A DNA stretch of 64,000 nucleotides from the NCBI RefSeq assembly GCF_025519785.1, contig NZ_JAOPKZ010000011.1, forward strand, positions 43,401 through 107,400, in the 5' to 3' direction. Position 1 is the stretch's first letter. Every line of letters begins with the position of its first letter. The notes under the pieces are model-generated. The model searched no databases, was not told the DNA's origin, and worked only from the letters and a program-made list of their open reading frames with translations. This DNA is from Staphylococcus marylandisciuri. GTDB taxonomy: Bacteria > Bacillota > Bacilli > Staphylococcales > Staphylococcaceae. This document shows, in pieces, positions 35,888 through 44,516 of the stretch. The translations under genes were made by a program, and so were the position numbers.

Positions 35888-36043
35888 TCATCATAATTAG
35901 TGTTAATTGCCAAACAATCGGCTCCAACCCCTTTTTTAGATGCTTCGTCCTCATCATTGAGCTCATTTGTTGATGGTTTATCATATTTCGATAATCTATC
36001 CTCTTTATTTTATTCAGCACTTCTCTTCATTTTACCACCGAGT

Positions 36044-37351
36044 TTAAAGGTGAATTGTCCCCTTAGCATATTTAAATGTATCGTGGCGTTTTTCCTTTAT
36101 AAATAAATGCATTAATGTAAGTAGTCCTACTTTACCTGAAAGCATGACGATAATAACCATAAGTTTGACTACGCTGTCATATTCTGTAGTGAAATCCATC
36201 GTTAGCCCCACGGTTCCGAATGCCGAGACGACTTCGAAGAGCACTTTAATAAAAGGATATGATGGATGTATAGAAGTAATAATAAAGGTAACCATTAGTA
36301 CAAATGTACTTGAAAGTAATGTAATCGTTGTGCCGATCTTTAGTAGTTTGTCTGAAATCGTCTTATTAAAAAGTGATGGGTAAACAGAATTTCTTAATGT
36401 CCCGACTACAAAGACTGTCAGTAAAGCGAAAGTGGTTACTTTAATACCTCCTGCAGCACTCAGAGGAGCGCCGCCAATAAACATTAATAACATCATCGCC
36501 ATTGCAGAAGCGGTGTGAATCTCGCCTATATCCACAGTGTTAAAGCCAGCTGTACGAGTAGTTACTGATTGGAAGAATGAGGCTCCAATTTTCTCAATTA
36601 TAGACATATGGGATAATGTATTATTTTGTTCAAAAATAAAGAATGTGACGGTACCAAAGATAATTAAAATAGCTGTAGTGGCCAATACCACTTTAGAATG
36701 TAAAGCTAATTTGTTTAACCTTTTACAAGTAATAAAGTCTATGAAAACGAAATGACCGATACCTCCCATGATAATTAAGATAGGAACGATGAGGGTCACT
36801 ACTGGGTCACTCGCATAGCCTAGAAGATTATCGCTAAAGAGCGCAAATCCTGCATTGTTAAATGCTGAGACTGAAGTAAATAAACTGATAAACGTACCTT
36901 TACCCAAGCCAAATTTAGGTACAAAAGATAAACATAGACATAAGAAACCAACTAATTCAGTTGTTAAACTATAGATAACTAGGTGAATGATGAGTTTAAC
37001 GATACCACCTGGCTTATCGATATTCCACGTTACCATTAACAAATGTCGATTCTTTAGAGTAATGCGTTTATTGAGGATGAGCAGTGTAAGAATAGTAACT
37101 GAAACTATTCCCAAGCCCCCAATTTGAATGAGAATGAGTATAATAATTTCTCCCAGCGCATTAAATTGATTTGCGACGTCCACTGTAGTTAGACCTGTCA
37201 CAGTAAATGCACTTGAAGAGATGAAAAAAGCATCGATCAAGGCGATGGATTTCTTACCGGTAATAGGCAAGTAGAGTAATAGCCCTCCAATTAGTGTTGT
37301 AGATATAAATAAACAGAAATAAATATATAAAGGTTTACTTAATTTACTCAT
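36044..37351 (-). CDS. Ktr/Trk-type potassium transporter membrane subunit
   Basis: This is a potassium-translocating subunit (435 residues) of the TrkH/KtrB family. Four pore repeats show the filter-type segments SSSAFTVTGLTTVD, TSVSAFNNAGFAL, TRTAGFNTVD and SAFGTVGLTMDF. It would work with a cytoplasmic RCK regulator (KtrA/KtrC), not in this window, to import potassium for osmotic adaptation. It is monocistronic; staphylococci carry two such subunits (KtrB and KtrD), and I cannot tell which this is. GAGG precedes the ATG. Confidence 0.9.
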   Translation of the reverse strand: MSKLSKPLYIYFCLFISTTLIGGLLLYLPITGKKSIALIDAFFISSSAFTVTGLTTVDVANQFNALGEIIILILIQIGGLGIVSVTILTLLILNKRITLKNRHLLMVTWNIDKPGGIVKLIIHLVIYSLTTELVGFLCLCLSFVPKFGLGKGTFISLFTSVSAFNNAGFALFSDNLLGYASDPVVTLIVPILIIMGGIGHFVFIDFITCKRLNKLALHSKVVLATTAILIIFGTVTFFIFEQNNTLSHMSIIEKIGASFFQSVTTRTAGFNTVDIGEIHTASAMAMMLLMFIGGAPLSAAGGIKVTTFALLTVFVVGTLRNSVYPSLFNKTISDKLLKIGTTITLLSSTFVLMVTFIITSIHPSYPFIKVLFEVVSAFGTVGLTMDFTTEYDSVVKLMVIIVMLSGKVGLLTLMHLFIKEKRHDTFKYAKGTIHL

Positions 37352-37544
37352 GTCTATAACCTCTTTATTAAAATGATTGACTATATTCTATAACTTATAA
37401 TTAAAAAAACAAGCCTTTTCTATAAATTAAGTATTAAAATTTTGTAAAAAGATTTTCTAGTTTTATGGTGGATTTTCAGTGAGAGTAGTAAGATAGAGTT
37501 AAAGTAGTGTCCATAGATTAATCTAAATAAAAGGGGATGAAGAA

Positions 37545-37940
37545 ATGAAAAAAAGTCAAATTCAAGACAGAATTCGACAAGTTTACGATGATATACTTAT
37601 TAATTTGCGACTTGAAACTATTGATGAGTATTTTGCGGCAGATTATAAGCAGGTGACAGATCACCATGAAGTAGATTTAAATGGCTTCAAAGAACATATG
37701 GCCAAACTAAAGTCTGTAGTAAAAAAGATGAATATTAATGAGTTCACAGACCAGCTTATTGATGAAGACCAAAAATGTGTATTTCTAAGATATAATGTAC
37801 ACGTGGAAAAGAAAGATAGTAGCGATGGTCTGATAGAAGTTTATGCACTTTTCAAATTTAATGACGAGGGGAAAATTAAAGCTTGTCATGAATTAACGCA
37901 GGCGTATCAAACGCATGTAGAAGGGTTAGGAAGCATATAA
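37545..37940 (+). CDS. NTF2/SnoaL-like small protein
   Basis: This 131-residue protein has the cone-shaped NTF2-like pattern: an N-terminal helix pair (RIRQVYDDILINLRLETIDEYF), YKQVTDHHEVDLNGFKEHM, then alternating strands ending KIKACHELTQAYQ. An AAGGGGATG site precedes the ATG, and a strong hairpin follows. A ligand or enzymatic role cannot be told. Confidence 0.72.
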   Translation: MKKSQIQDRIRQVYDDILINLRLETIDEYFAADYKQVTDHHEVDLNGFKEHMAKLKSVVKKMNINEFTDQLIDEDQKCVFLRYNVHVEKKDSSDGLIEVYALFKFNDEGKIKACHELTQAYQTHVEGLGSI

Positions 37941-37955
37941 TTTAATGTGAAATAG

Positions 37956-38003
37956 GCGTGTATGATTGATTGGAGAGAGAATAATCTATCATACACGCTT
38001 TTT
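37956..38003 (+). terminator. Terminator after the NTF2-like gene
   Basis: GCGTGTATGAT and ATCATACACGC form a perfect 11-bp stem followed by TTTTTAT. Confidence 0.85.
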
Positions 38004-38025
38004 ATATAGTAATGAACAAGTTTGA

Positions 38026-38250
38026 TTAAATTGTATTGTGGACCACGTCCTTGAAATTATAGTTTTTTAGAATAGTACATCCAAGAGGATGCGTCCCATT
38101 ATCAACATGGTAATTAATGTCTTGAAGAACGTCTAAGATTTCGTATTCAGGCGTAGTGATATCAAAAGTATACTGGAAGAGATGGCCGTGATCAGATAAT
38201 ACTGTGGCAATGAGCTCCTTATTCTCCATGTTATAATCCAGCAGCTTCAT
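38026..38250 (-). CDS. Small conserved-looking hypothetical protein
   Basis: This 74-residue soluble acidic protein (MKLLDYNMENKELIATVLSD...) has an AGGAGGTAAT site before its ATG. It has a mixed strand/helix pattern with TFDITTPEYEILDVLQDINY. It is convergent with the NTF2-like gene. No family recognised. Confidence 0.65.
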   Translation of the reverse strand: MKLLDYNMENKELIATVLSDHGHLFQYTFDITTPEYEILDVLQDINYHVDNGTHPLGCTILKNYNFKDVVHNTI

Positions 38251-38384
38251 AAAGTATTACCTCCTTTAATAGATAGTCAATTAAGAGATAAATGATGTGA
38301 TTCTAATTTAGAATAATTATAATCTAAGGAGTATTATACTTTACTTTACCACTAATATAAAGAAATATGTACGAATTTAAGTAA

Positions 38385-38580
38385 GCCTGGAACATAATGG
38401 TCTTTGACTAGAGAGAAAGAGGCTGTGACATAATGTAATGTCTCAACCTCTTTCAGCATCTTGGCAGTAGATGACTGATTTGAAAATGCGCTTGTATCAA
38501 GCTTTTTTCAATTCTAGTCATCCTTGCCGGGGCGGGACTACGAAATCTTTTTGTTCAAATTAGATTTCTGTCCCGCTCCC
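38385..38580 (-). repeat. Dispersed hairpin repeat, extended copy 8
   Basis: It runs D, C, B, A in reverse orientation. The C hairpin is partly changed (GAGGCTGTGACATAATG, CATTGTCTCAACCTC-like). The rest of 38251-39041 has no gene I can support. Confidence 0.8.
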
Positions 38581-38764
38581 AATCTAAAAAGAGGGTTCGG
38601 TTCTCTCAATATTACAAGTCCTGATAAATGATAAAGAGGGAATTAAAAATATAGTGATTAATCAAAAAATTAGACGGAAGGGAGTCTTAAAAGATAGAAT
38701 TTGTCAAAGCTGCTGACGAATTAATAGGTCCAGCGAGGTTTTTCTCTAAATAGGTAGAAAAATA

Positions 38765-38816
38765 GGAGCGAGACTACGAAATCTTTTTATTCAAATTAGA
38801 TTTCTGTCCCGCTTCC
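38765..38816. repeat. Minimal A-hairpin repeat copy
   Basis: Only the A hairpin is present (GGAGCGAGACTACGAAATCT to AGATTTCTGTCCCGCTTCC), with two stem mismatches compared with the 40224 copy. Confidence 0.8.
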
Positions 38817-39041
38817 AAAGAGTAATATGTTCATGAATATAAAAGACTAGTAGTTGTTTTCAACTACTTCTATAGTTTACCACGGATATAGAAACCAATG
38901 CAATTACCAATATTAAATAAAATTTTTATAATTAAAATATTGCCAAAATTAGAACTTGAATAAAATACGGATAATAAAGCTAATGGTATTGGTATTAATA
39001 TGTAAAATTGATAGAATATAATGCGTGCGGAGGTGACATAC

Positions 39042-39659
39042 ATGGAAGAACTAGGCTCATTTATAGCTATAAGTTTACTCATAATTATCGTTCCAGGACC
39101 CGATTTTTTTATAGTAATGAAGAATTCAGTTTCTTCAGGTAAACGCAATGGTTTGTTAGCAGCGACAGGTATAGCCTCGGGTCATTGTTTGTATTCGCTA
39201 CTCGCAGTTTGTGGATTAATCGTTATCGTTACAAAGTTCCATTTATTATTCTTAATAGTTAAATTCTTTGGAGTGGCTTACTTAATTTATCTTGGTGTAA
39301 GGAGTATTATTAGCGCTCGTCAAAGTATGAACTTTACCACTTCAGGCATTCAACACCAGCCCACGAAATATTTCACTTCATTTCGACAAGGATTTCTTAG
39401 CACCACTTTAAACCCTAAAGCTTTATTATATTATCTAAGTATATTACCTCAATTTATCGATACAGGCGTAGGTTTAAGTTTACATATACTACTATTACTT
39501 GGTTGTCTAATCATGGCGATTTGGATTTGGTTTATCTTCTGTGTCTATATCTTTCAATATATTAAAAAGTTCTTTGCGAATCGTGTCTTTAAGGCAGTCT
39601 TCGACTATGCGGTCGGTTTCATCCTCATTGGCTTATCCATCAAATTATTACTCGGTTAA
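39042..39659 (+). CDS. LysE/RhtB-family amino acid exporter
   Basis: This 205-residue membrane protein has six predicted helices. The LysE hallmark IVPGPDFFIVMKNSVSSGKR near the N-terminus is followed by GLLAATGIASGH, and the middle segment GFLSTTLNPKALLYYLSILP is typical. Start ATG 39042 has GGAGGTGA upstream. Predicted to export amino acids or related small molecules; the substrate is unknown. A branched hairpin lies directly after it. Confidence 0.87.
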   Translation: MEELGSFIAISLLIIIVPGPDFFIVMKNSVSSGKRNGLLAATGIASGHCLYSLLAVCGLIVIVTKFHLLFLIVKFFGVAYLIYLGVRSIISARQSMNFTTSGIQHQPTKYFTSFRQGFLSTTLNPKALLYYLSILPQFIDTGVGLSLHILLLLGCLIMAIWIWFIFCVYIFQYIKKFFANRVFKAVFDYAVGFILIGLSIKLLLG

Positions 39660-39660
39660 A

Positions 39661-39741
39661 AAAAGTGCGGGCTTATATCAAATTCTTACACTATCTTTAA
39701 AATAGTAGGTAAGAGGATGAGGTATAACGCCACGCACTTTT
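39661..39741. terminator. Bidirectional branched terminator
   Basis: The outer arms AAAAGTGCG/CGCACTTTT enclose an inner stem CTTACACTATCTT/AATAGTAGGTAAG. It separates the converging LysE gene and the 122-residue membrane protein gene. Confidence 0.65.
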
Positions 39742-39749
39742 TAATCATT

Positions 39750-40115
39750 TTAAGGACGATTTTGAGCAATAAGTATAATAATACCACTTAGTATAAGAAT
39801 AAGCGTAGTCAAGCCAGCAACAATGATAGCGCCAATATGCCCCGTAAAGATGAGCGCCATCGTAACGAATAATAGAATCATTGCAGTTAGAAAATGCCAA
39901 AGGGCTGAAATAATACGGCAAGCCAAATGATTAAAGTAAGCTAGTACTACAGCCGGTAGAAAAAAGATAATAAATGCTACGACATTAGCTAAAACTTCTT
40001 TGGGGTGATCTAACGAAGCGGTGTTAGAGCCAGGTAGACGTGAGGCTGCTATTACCAGCTGAGTAACTACTATCAATACTAATGATAAAAGAGCACTCGA
40101 AATTCTTGTTACCAA
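39750..40115 (-). CDS. Four-helix membrane protein, unknown
   Basis: This hydrophobic protein has four predicted helices. I take TTG at 40115 (MVTRISSALLSLVLIVV) as the start because GAGGTG lies 8 nt upstream; an ATG at 40142 would add 9 residues that include the binding site. The end is ILIAQNRP. No family recognised. Confidence 0.65.
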   Translation of the reverse strand: MVTRISSALLSLVLIVVTQLVIAASRLPGSNTASLDHPKEVLANVVAFIIFFLPAVVLAYFNHLACRIISALWHFLTAMILLFVTMALIFTGHIGAIIVAGLTTLILILSGIIILIAQNRP

Positions 40116-40223
40116 AATTTCACACCTCATTTCATTTAACAATATAAGACCATTGTTGCTGATTAAACTACAAGTGTCAAAAATCTATAACGCTGTTGAG
40201 TACTGAGCGTTATAAATAGAAAA

Positions 40224-40276
40224 GGGAGCGGGACTACGAAATCTTTTTATTCAAATTAGATTTCTGTCCCGCTCCC
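40224..40276. repeat. Minimal 53-nt A-hairpin repeat (best copy)
   Basis: GGGAGCGGGAC and GTCCCGCTCCC are perfect 11-bp terminal arms, extended inward by GAAATCT/AGATTTC. A 13-nt AT-rich loop remains. This is the smallest stand-alone form of the repeat. Confidence 0.9.
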
Positions 40277-40410
40277 TCAATATTAAGGTTGACTGACATG
40301 TTTATAAGCAAAGTTTCTTTTGCTTATAACAAAGTCGTCTCCTCTCAAATATTTAAGTCTCAAAAAAATTTATAACTTGATAAAAGTACCATTATCGCCT
40401 AGAGCAATTT

Positions 40411-40593
40411 TTAAGAGAGGTGAACAAAGTAGTCTAAATTATCAAGTAGGCTCCCTAATAATACTGCTAAAATAACTGTTGTAATGCTGAGAAAAATATG
40501 AAGCGGATGTATTTCATTTTTCTCTTGCTTATCAGATAATATAAAAGCAATGAAGACAGCAGTAATTGCTCCGATTGAAATAGTAAGGATCAT
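40411..40593 (-). CDS. Small two-helix membrane protein, unknown
   Basis: These 60 residues (MILTISIGAITAVFIAFILS...) have two hydrophobic helices separated by DKQEKNEIHPLH. A GGGAGG site precedes the ATG. No family recognised; a single-gene unit. Confidence 0.65.
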   Translation of the reverse strand: MILTISIGAITAVFIAFILSDKQEKNEIHPLHIFLSITTVILAVLLGSLLDNLDYFVHLS

Positions 40594-40676
40594 ATTTCTG
40601 CCTCCCAGTATTAACGTAAGCTTTCATTATCTGCATTCTATCAAAGTCTAGTTAGCAATATAAAGCTTATATTACG

Positions 40677-40707
40677 AAAAAAACCTTACAATTGTGTAAG
40701 GTTTTTA
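40677..40707. terminator. Bidirectional terminator
   Basis: AAAACCTTACA and TGTAAGGTTTTT form an 11-bp stem with an ATTG loop. The T-tracts work on both strands; it serves the lipoprotein gene on the minus strand. Confidence 0.8.
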
Positions 40708-40836
40708 ACATTTTAGTAACACTGAGTAAACTTATCAGAGTAGAAAGTCTATCAGTAAGCTTATTGTATGTGATGTATTAGACTGTCATATTTGTAATAT
40801 CTGAGTAAATGGTGGCTTTAATTGATTTAGCGACGT

Positions 40837-41454
40837 TTATTTATCAACCGCGTCAGTTTTAATATTTTTAGATTTTAAGAACTTTTTAATCTTATCTTGT
40901 TGTTTGCCGTTCACATCACCCGCGTATTTTGTAGAAACATCAACTACATTGAGTTCATTTTGAGGTTGATAATCGAGCTCTTCAATATCTTCATCGGCAT
41001 TTTTAATCGTACTGTTTAAAGCTGTGAAATATTTAATGATACGGTCCACATCTTCTTTGTAGCCCTTAGGTAAAGTGTTATTTTCTACATATTTTTTAAA
41101 GCGGACATCGTTTTTGATAGATAAATGAGATAGCTTCGATAACTGGTCGGCTTGTTTATCTGTAATTTTTTTATCCGAGCCGTACTGTTTATCCAATTTA
41201 TACTGCATTAGGTATTTGTTATCGAGAATATCCGAGTTAATATCAACATACTTTTGAATAGCACTATTCATTTCTTCTTGTGAAAGTTTTTTGCCCTTTT
41301 CTTTAGATTGGAAGATATCTTTTTCACTTAACTTTTTCACATTTTTAGGGGCATGTTTAGAACTATGACCATTATCGTCATCACCACTATGACCACATGC
41401 TGCGAGCGCGAGTGTGAGCACACAGATTAATCCAAGTATTAAATATTTTTTCAT
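40837..41454 (-). CDS. Putative lipoprotein
   Basis: The signal peptide MKKYLILGLICVLTLALAAC ends in an LAAC lipobox, so Cys20 should be lipidated. The mature part is a lysine- and aspartate-rich, mostly helical 185 residues (SEKDIFQSKEKGKKLSQEEM...). It resembles uncharacterised staphylococcal lipoproteins located near ahpCF. GGAGATCC lies before the ATG. Function unknown. Confidence 0.82.
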   Translation of the reverse strand: MKKYLILGLICVLTLALAACGHSGDDDNGHSSKHAPKNVKKLSEKDIFQSKEKGKKLSQEEMNSAIQKYVDINSDILDNKYLMQYKLDKQYGSDKKITDKQADQLSKLSHLSIKNDVRFKKYVENNTLPKGYKEDVDRIIKYFTALNSTIKNADEDIEELDYQPQNELNVVDVSTKYAGDVNGKQQDKIKKFLKSKNIKTDAVDK

Positions 41455-41814
41455 TTTCCACTGGATCTCCTTTAAGTTTTTTCGTTTAATGTATGAATAG
41501 ATTCATTCTTTAGAGTACCACGATTTCAACGTGAAGAAAAATAAGTGTATATAGAAAAGAATGACATATTATTGAACAACAAATTAAACGTTAGGGCAGG
41601 GACCTAATAAGTGAAATGATAAGACTCCCGGAAGTCTTAATACTAATAATCTGTTTAACTATGAGAAGAGTTTTTAACAATAACACAAGACATACCCTGT
41701 TCTTTTATAGTTAATCTCTCGTAAGATTAGAGATATTGGCTATTAAAATCACATATAGTGATAAAAAACTGTTATTGAAAAGACCTAACGCTCTTTTTGG
41801 TGGAGAAATAAAAC

Positions 41815-41859
41815 AATAGCACTAAGCTGTCTTCAATACGAAAAACGCTTAGTGCTATT
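41815..41859 (-). terminator. Terminator of ahpC-ahpF
   Basis: AATAGCACTAAGC and GCTTAGTGCTATT form a perfect 13-bp stem with GTTTTATTT after it on the minus strand, 70 nt past ahpF. The rest of 41455-41929 shows no gene. Confidence 0.8.
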
Positions 41860-41929
41860 ATTTATACTATTGCTATAGCTGAAATTTAATTATTACTTAT
41901 TAATAAATGATAGGTGGAATAAGCAAGAA

Positions 41930-43453
41930 TTAATTGCGAATTATATAGTCGAATGCGTTGAGTGCTGCATTTGCCCCAGCACCCATTGAAATAATGATTT
42001 GTTTATTACGGTCATCTGTTACATCGCCTGCTGCAAAAATACCAGGTATGCTTGTAGCGTTTTTGCGATCTATCATTATTTCATTAGCTTGGTTAAGCTC
42101 AACGTAGTTATCGAGCCATTCAGTATTAGGAAGCAAGCCAATTTGTACGAAGATACCATCTAATTCTACTTGATGTTCTTCGCCAGTTTCTTTGTCTTGA
42201 TATTGAATACCTGTAACGCTTTCTTCGCCTAATACTTCTGTAGTTTGTGCATTTTTAATGATAGTTACGTTCGGTAATTCTCTCAAACGTTTTTGTAAGA
42301 CTTCATCAGCTTTCAACTCTGGATTCCGTTCGAGTAACGTTACATTTTTAACAATACCCGCGAGGTCAATCGCAGCTTCTACGCCGGAATTGCCGCCACC
42401 GACAACTGCAACATCCTTACCTTCAAATAATGGTCCGTCACAGTGAGGGCAGAAAGCAACCCCTTTGTTGAGCAAGCGATCTTCTCCAGGGACTTGAAGC
42501 TTACGCCAACGCGCACCAGTTGAAATAATAACAGTCTTACTGAGTAGTTTAGCATCATTGTCTAAAGTGACTTCGATACCGTCGTCTGTCTTCTCTATAC
42601 CTGAAGCTTGAACACCTTTCATCACGTCTACATCATACTGGTTGATATGGTCTTCGAGTGCAGAGGAGAATTGAGGTCCTTCAGTTTCTTTAACGGTTAC
42701 GAAGTTTTCAATTGTTGCTGTATCGTTAACTTGGCCACCGATACGATCTGCAACGATTCCTGTGCGTAGCCCTTTACGTGCTGTATAAATAGCTGCAGTA
42801 CCACTTGCAGGTCCGCCACCAATGATGAGAACCTCATAAGGATCTTTATCATTAAATTCTGACGGATCTGATTTGCTGCCTAATTGGTTGAGAATATCTT
42901 GAATAGACATGCGTCCATTTCCAAACTCTTCTCCATTTAGGAAGATAGAGGGTACAGCCATGATATCTTCAGATTCTTCTTTAAATACTGCGCCATCAAT
43001 CATAGTGTGTGTAATGTTAGGATTGATAACGCTCATGAGATTTAGGGCTTGAACTACGTCAGGGCATTTTTGACAAGTTAAACTAACATACGTTTCAAAG
43101 TGATATTCTCCATCTAGAGATTTGATTTGATTTATAACACTTTCTTCTTCTTTAGGTGGACGACCGCTTACTTGTAATAGGGCAAGTACGAATGAGTTAA
43201 ATTCATGACCCATTGGGAGGCCGGCGAATGTAACGCCAGTATCCTCATCTGGGCGATTAACTGTGAAACTTGGTGTACGTTTAAGTGATGTTTCTTCTAC
43301 ACTAATTTGTGATGACATTTCAGACACTTCGTTTAAAAGTGATTTAAGTTCTTCTGATTTATCATCTGAACCTAAACTTGTTCTTAAGACTACGTCACCT
43401 TCCATTAGTTGAAGAAGTTGTTTCAATTGTGATTTTAACTCGTCATTAAGCAT
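41930..43453 (-). CDS. ahpF: Alkyl hydroperoxide reductase subunit F
   Basis: This is an NADH-dependent flavin disulfide reductase that recharges AhpC. Its 507 residues hold an N-terminal double-thioredoxin domain with [10 protein letters not shown] (about 126). Next is an FAD-binding [18 protein letters not shown], then the redox pair [12 protein letters not shown] and an NADH motif [17 protein letters not shown]. It lies 16 nt after ahpC in one operon. Expected to be peroxide-inducible through PerR. Confidence 0.96.
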   Translation of the reverse strand: MLNDELKSQLKQLLQLMEGDVVLRTSLGSDDKSEELKSLLNEVSEMSSQISVEETSLKRTPSFTVNRPDEDTGVTFAGLPMGHEFNSFVLALLQVSGRPPKEEESVINQIKSLDGEYHFETYVSLTCQKCPDVVQALNLMSVINPNITHTMIDGAVFKEESEDIMAVPSIFLNGEEFGNGRMSIQDILNQLGSKSDPSEFNDKDPYEVLIIGGGPASGTAAIYTARKGLRTGIVADRIGGQVNDTATIENFVTVKETEGPQFSSALEDHINQYDVDVMKGVQASGIEKTDDGIEVTLDNDAKLLSKTVIISTGARWRKLQVPGEDRLLNKGVAFCPHCDGPLFEGKDVAVVGGGNSGVEAAIDLAGIVKNVTLLERNPELKADEVLQKRLRELPNVTIIKNAQTTEVLGEESVTGIQYQDKETGEEHQVELDGIFVQIGLLPNTEWLDNYVELNQANEIMIDRKNATSIPGIFAAGDVTDDRNKQIIISMGAGANAALNAFDYIIRN

Positions 43454-43469
43454 TTAAATCAATGCCTCC

Positions 43470-44039
43470 TTAGATTTTACCAACTAAATCAAGGCCTGGT
43501 TGTAACGTTTCAGAACCTTCTTCCCATTTAGCTGGGCAAACTTCGCCTGGATTCTTACGTACATATTGCGCAGCTTTAATCTTGCTAACTAATGTACTAG
43601 CATCACGACCAATGCCTTCCGCGTTGATTTCTGCAGCTTGTACAACACCGTCTGGGTCGATGATAAATGTACCGCGATTAGCAACGCCGCCTTCTTCGTC
43701 TAATACATCGAAGTTACGAGTAATAGTTTGAGAAGGGTCACCAATCATAGGATATTGTACTTTGTTGATTGCTTCAGAGTGATCATGCCAAGCTTTGTGA
43801 ACGAAATGTGTATCAGTAGATACTGAGTAAACATTTACACCAAGGTCTTGTAATTTGTCATATTGATTTTGTAAATCTTCTAATTCTGTAGGGCAAACGA
43901 ATGAGAAGTCTGCAGGGTAGAAGCAAAGAATACTCCAAGAACCTTTAAGATCTTCGTCAGTTACTTCAAAGAATTCATCTTTCTTAGGATCATATGCATT
44001 TGCTTTGAATGGTAAGATTTCTTTACTAATTAGAGACAT
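43470..44039 (-). CDS. ahpC: Alkyl hydroperoxide reductase subunit C (peroxiredoxin)
   Basis: This typical 2-Cys peroxiredoxin reduces hydrogen and organic peroxides and peroxynitrite. Peroxidatic Cys49 is in [10 protein letters not shown], and resolving Cys168 is in [10 protein letters not shown]. The 189 residues are the standard length. GGAGGATG precedes the ATG. It is the first gene of ahpCF, with a PerR-box promoter upstream. Confidence 0.97.
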   Translation of the reverse strand: MSLISKEILPFKANAYDPKKDEFFEVTDEDLKGSWSILCFYPADFSFVCPTELEDLQNQYDKLQDLGVNVYSVSTDTHFVHKAWHDHSEAINKVQYPMIGDPSQTITRNFDVLDEEGGVANRGTFIIDPDGVVQAAEINAEGIGRDASTLVSKIKAAQYVRKNPGEVCPAKWEEGSETLQPGLDLVGKI

Positions 44040-44110
44040 AGTGAAACATCCTCCTATATTCGTAATCTTTATTTGAATTAGAATTATTTGAAGGTACTAC
44101 AGCCCCTTAT

Positions 44111-44139
44111 TTATAATAATTCTAATCTCTTAAGTCTAA
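44111..44139 (-). promoter_or_regulatory. ahpC promoter with overlapping PerR box
   Basis: TTATAATAATTCTAA (44111-44125) matches the PerR consensus TTATAATNATTATAA at all but one specified position. On the minus strand TTAGAC (-35, 44134-44139) and TTATAA (-10, 44111-44116) are 17 nt apart. The PerR box covers the -10, so PerR should block RNA polymerase. Confidence 0.82.
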
Positions 44140-44362
44140 TTATCACATGGTAAATTTAATTAGTCAACATAAGCGCTCTGTGAAATAAATTATTGAACTG
44201 ACAGTTATTTATTAACCTTTTATATCTTGTTTATGCACGCTTTACCAAAATATCACAATTTCTTATAAAATGAGAAATAATGAGAGTTGAATTTCAATTA
44301 GAGTATTTTATTCTCAACTGGAAAGTGAAATATTAAAAAGATGTTGGTACAATAGTTTTTAG

Positions 44363-44477
44363 GATTTGAGCACGGGGCCCCAACACAGAGAAACTGGAAC
44401 ATAAAGGTCTTTGACTAGAAAGAAAAAGAGGCGGGACAGAAATCTTTTTATGCAAATTAGATTTCTGTCCCGCTCCC
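44363..44477. repeat. Second-family fragment plus minimal A-hairpin
   Basis: GGATTTGAGCACGGGGCCCC, then CAACACAGAGAAACTGG, belongs to the second repeat family. It is followed by a D-like piece (TAAAGGTCTTTGACTAGA) and an A hairpin at 44428-44477 (GCGGGACAGAAATCT to AGATTTCTGTCCCGC). Confidence 0.75.
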
Positions 44478-44516
44478 TCAATTTCACTCATGAAGAGCTA
44501 TTTTTTATAATCAACC

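Noticed and set aside
38870..39148. Open frame of 92 codons, hydrophobic, minus strand
   Set aside because: It overlaps the start and binding site of the LysE gene and has no binding site of its own. A truncated form from within is possible but unsupported.
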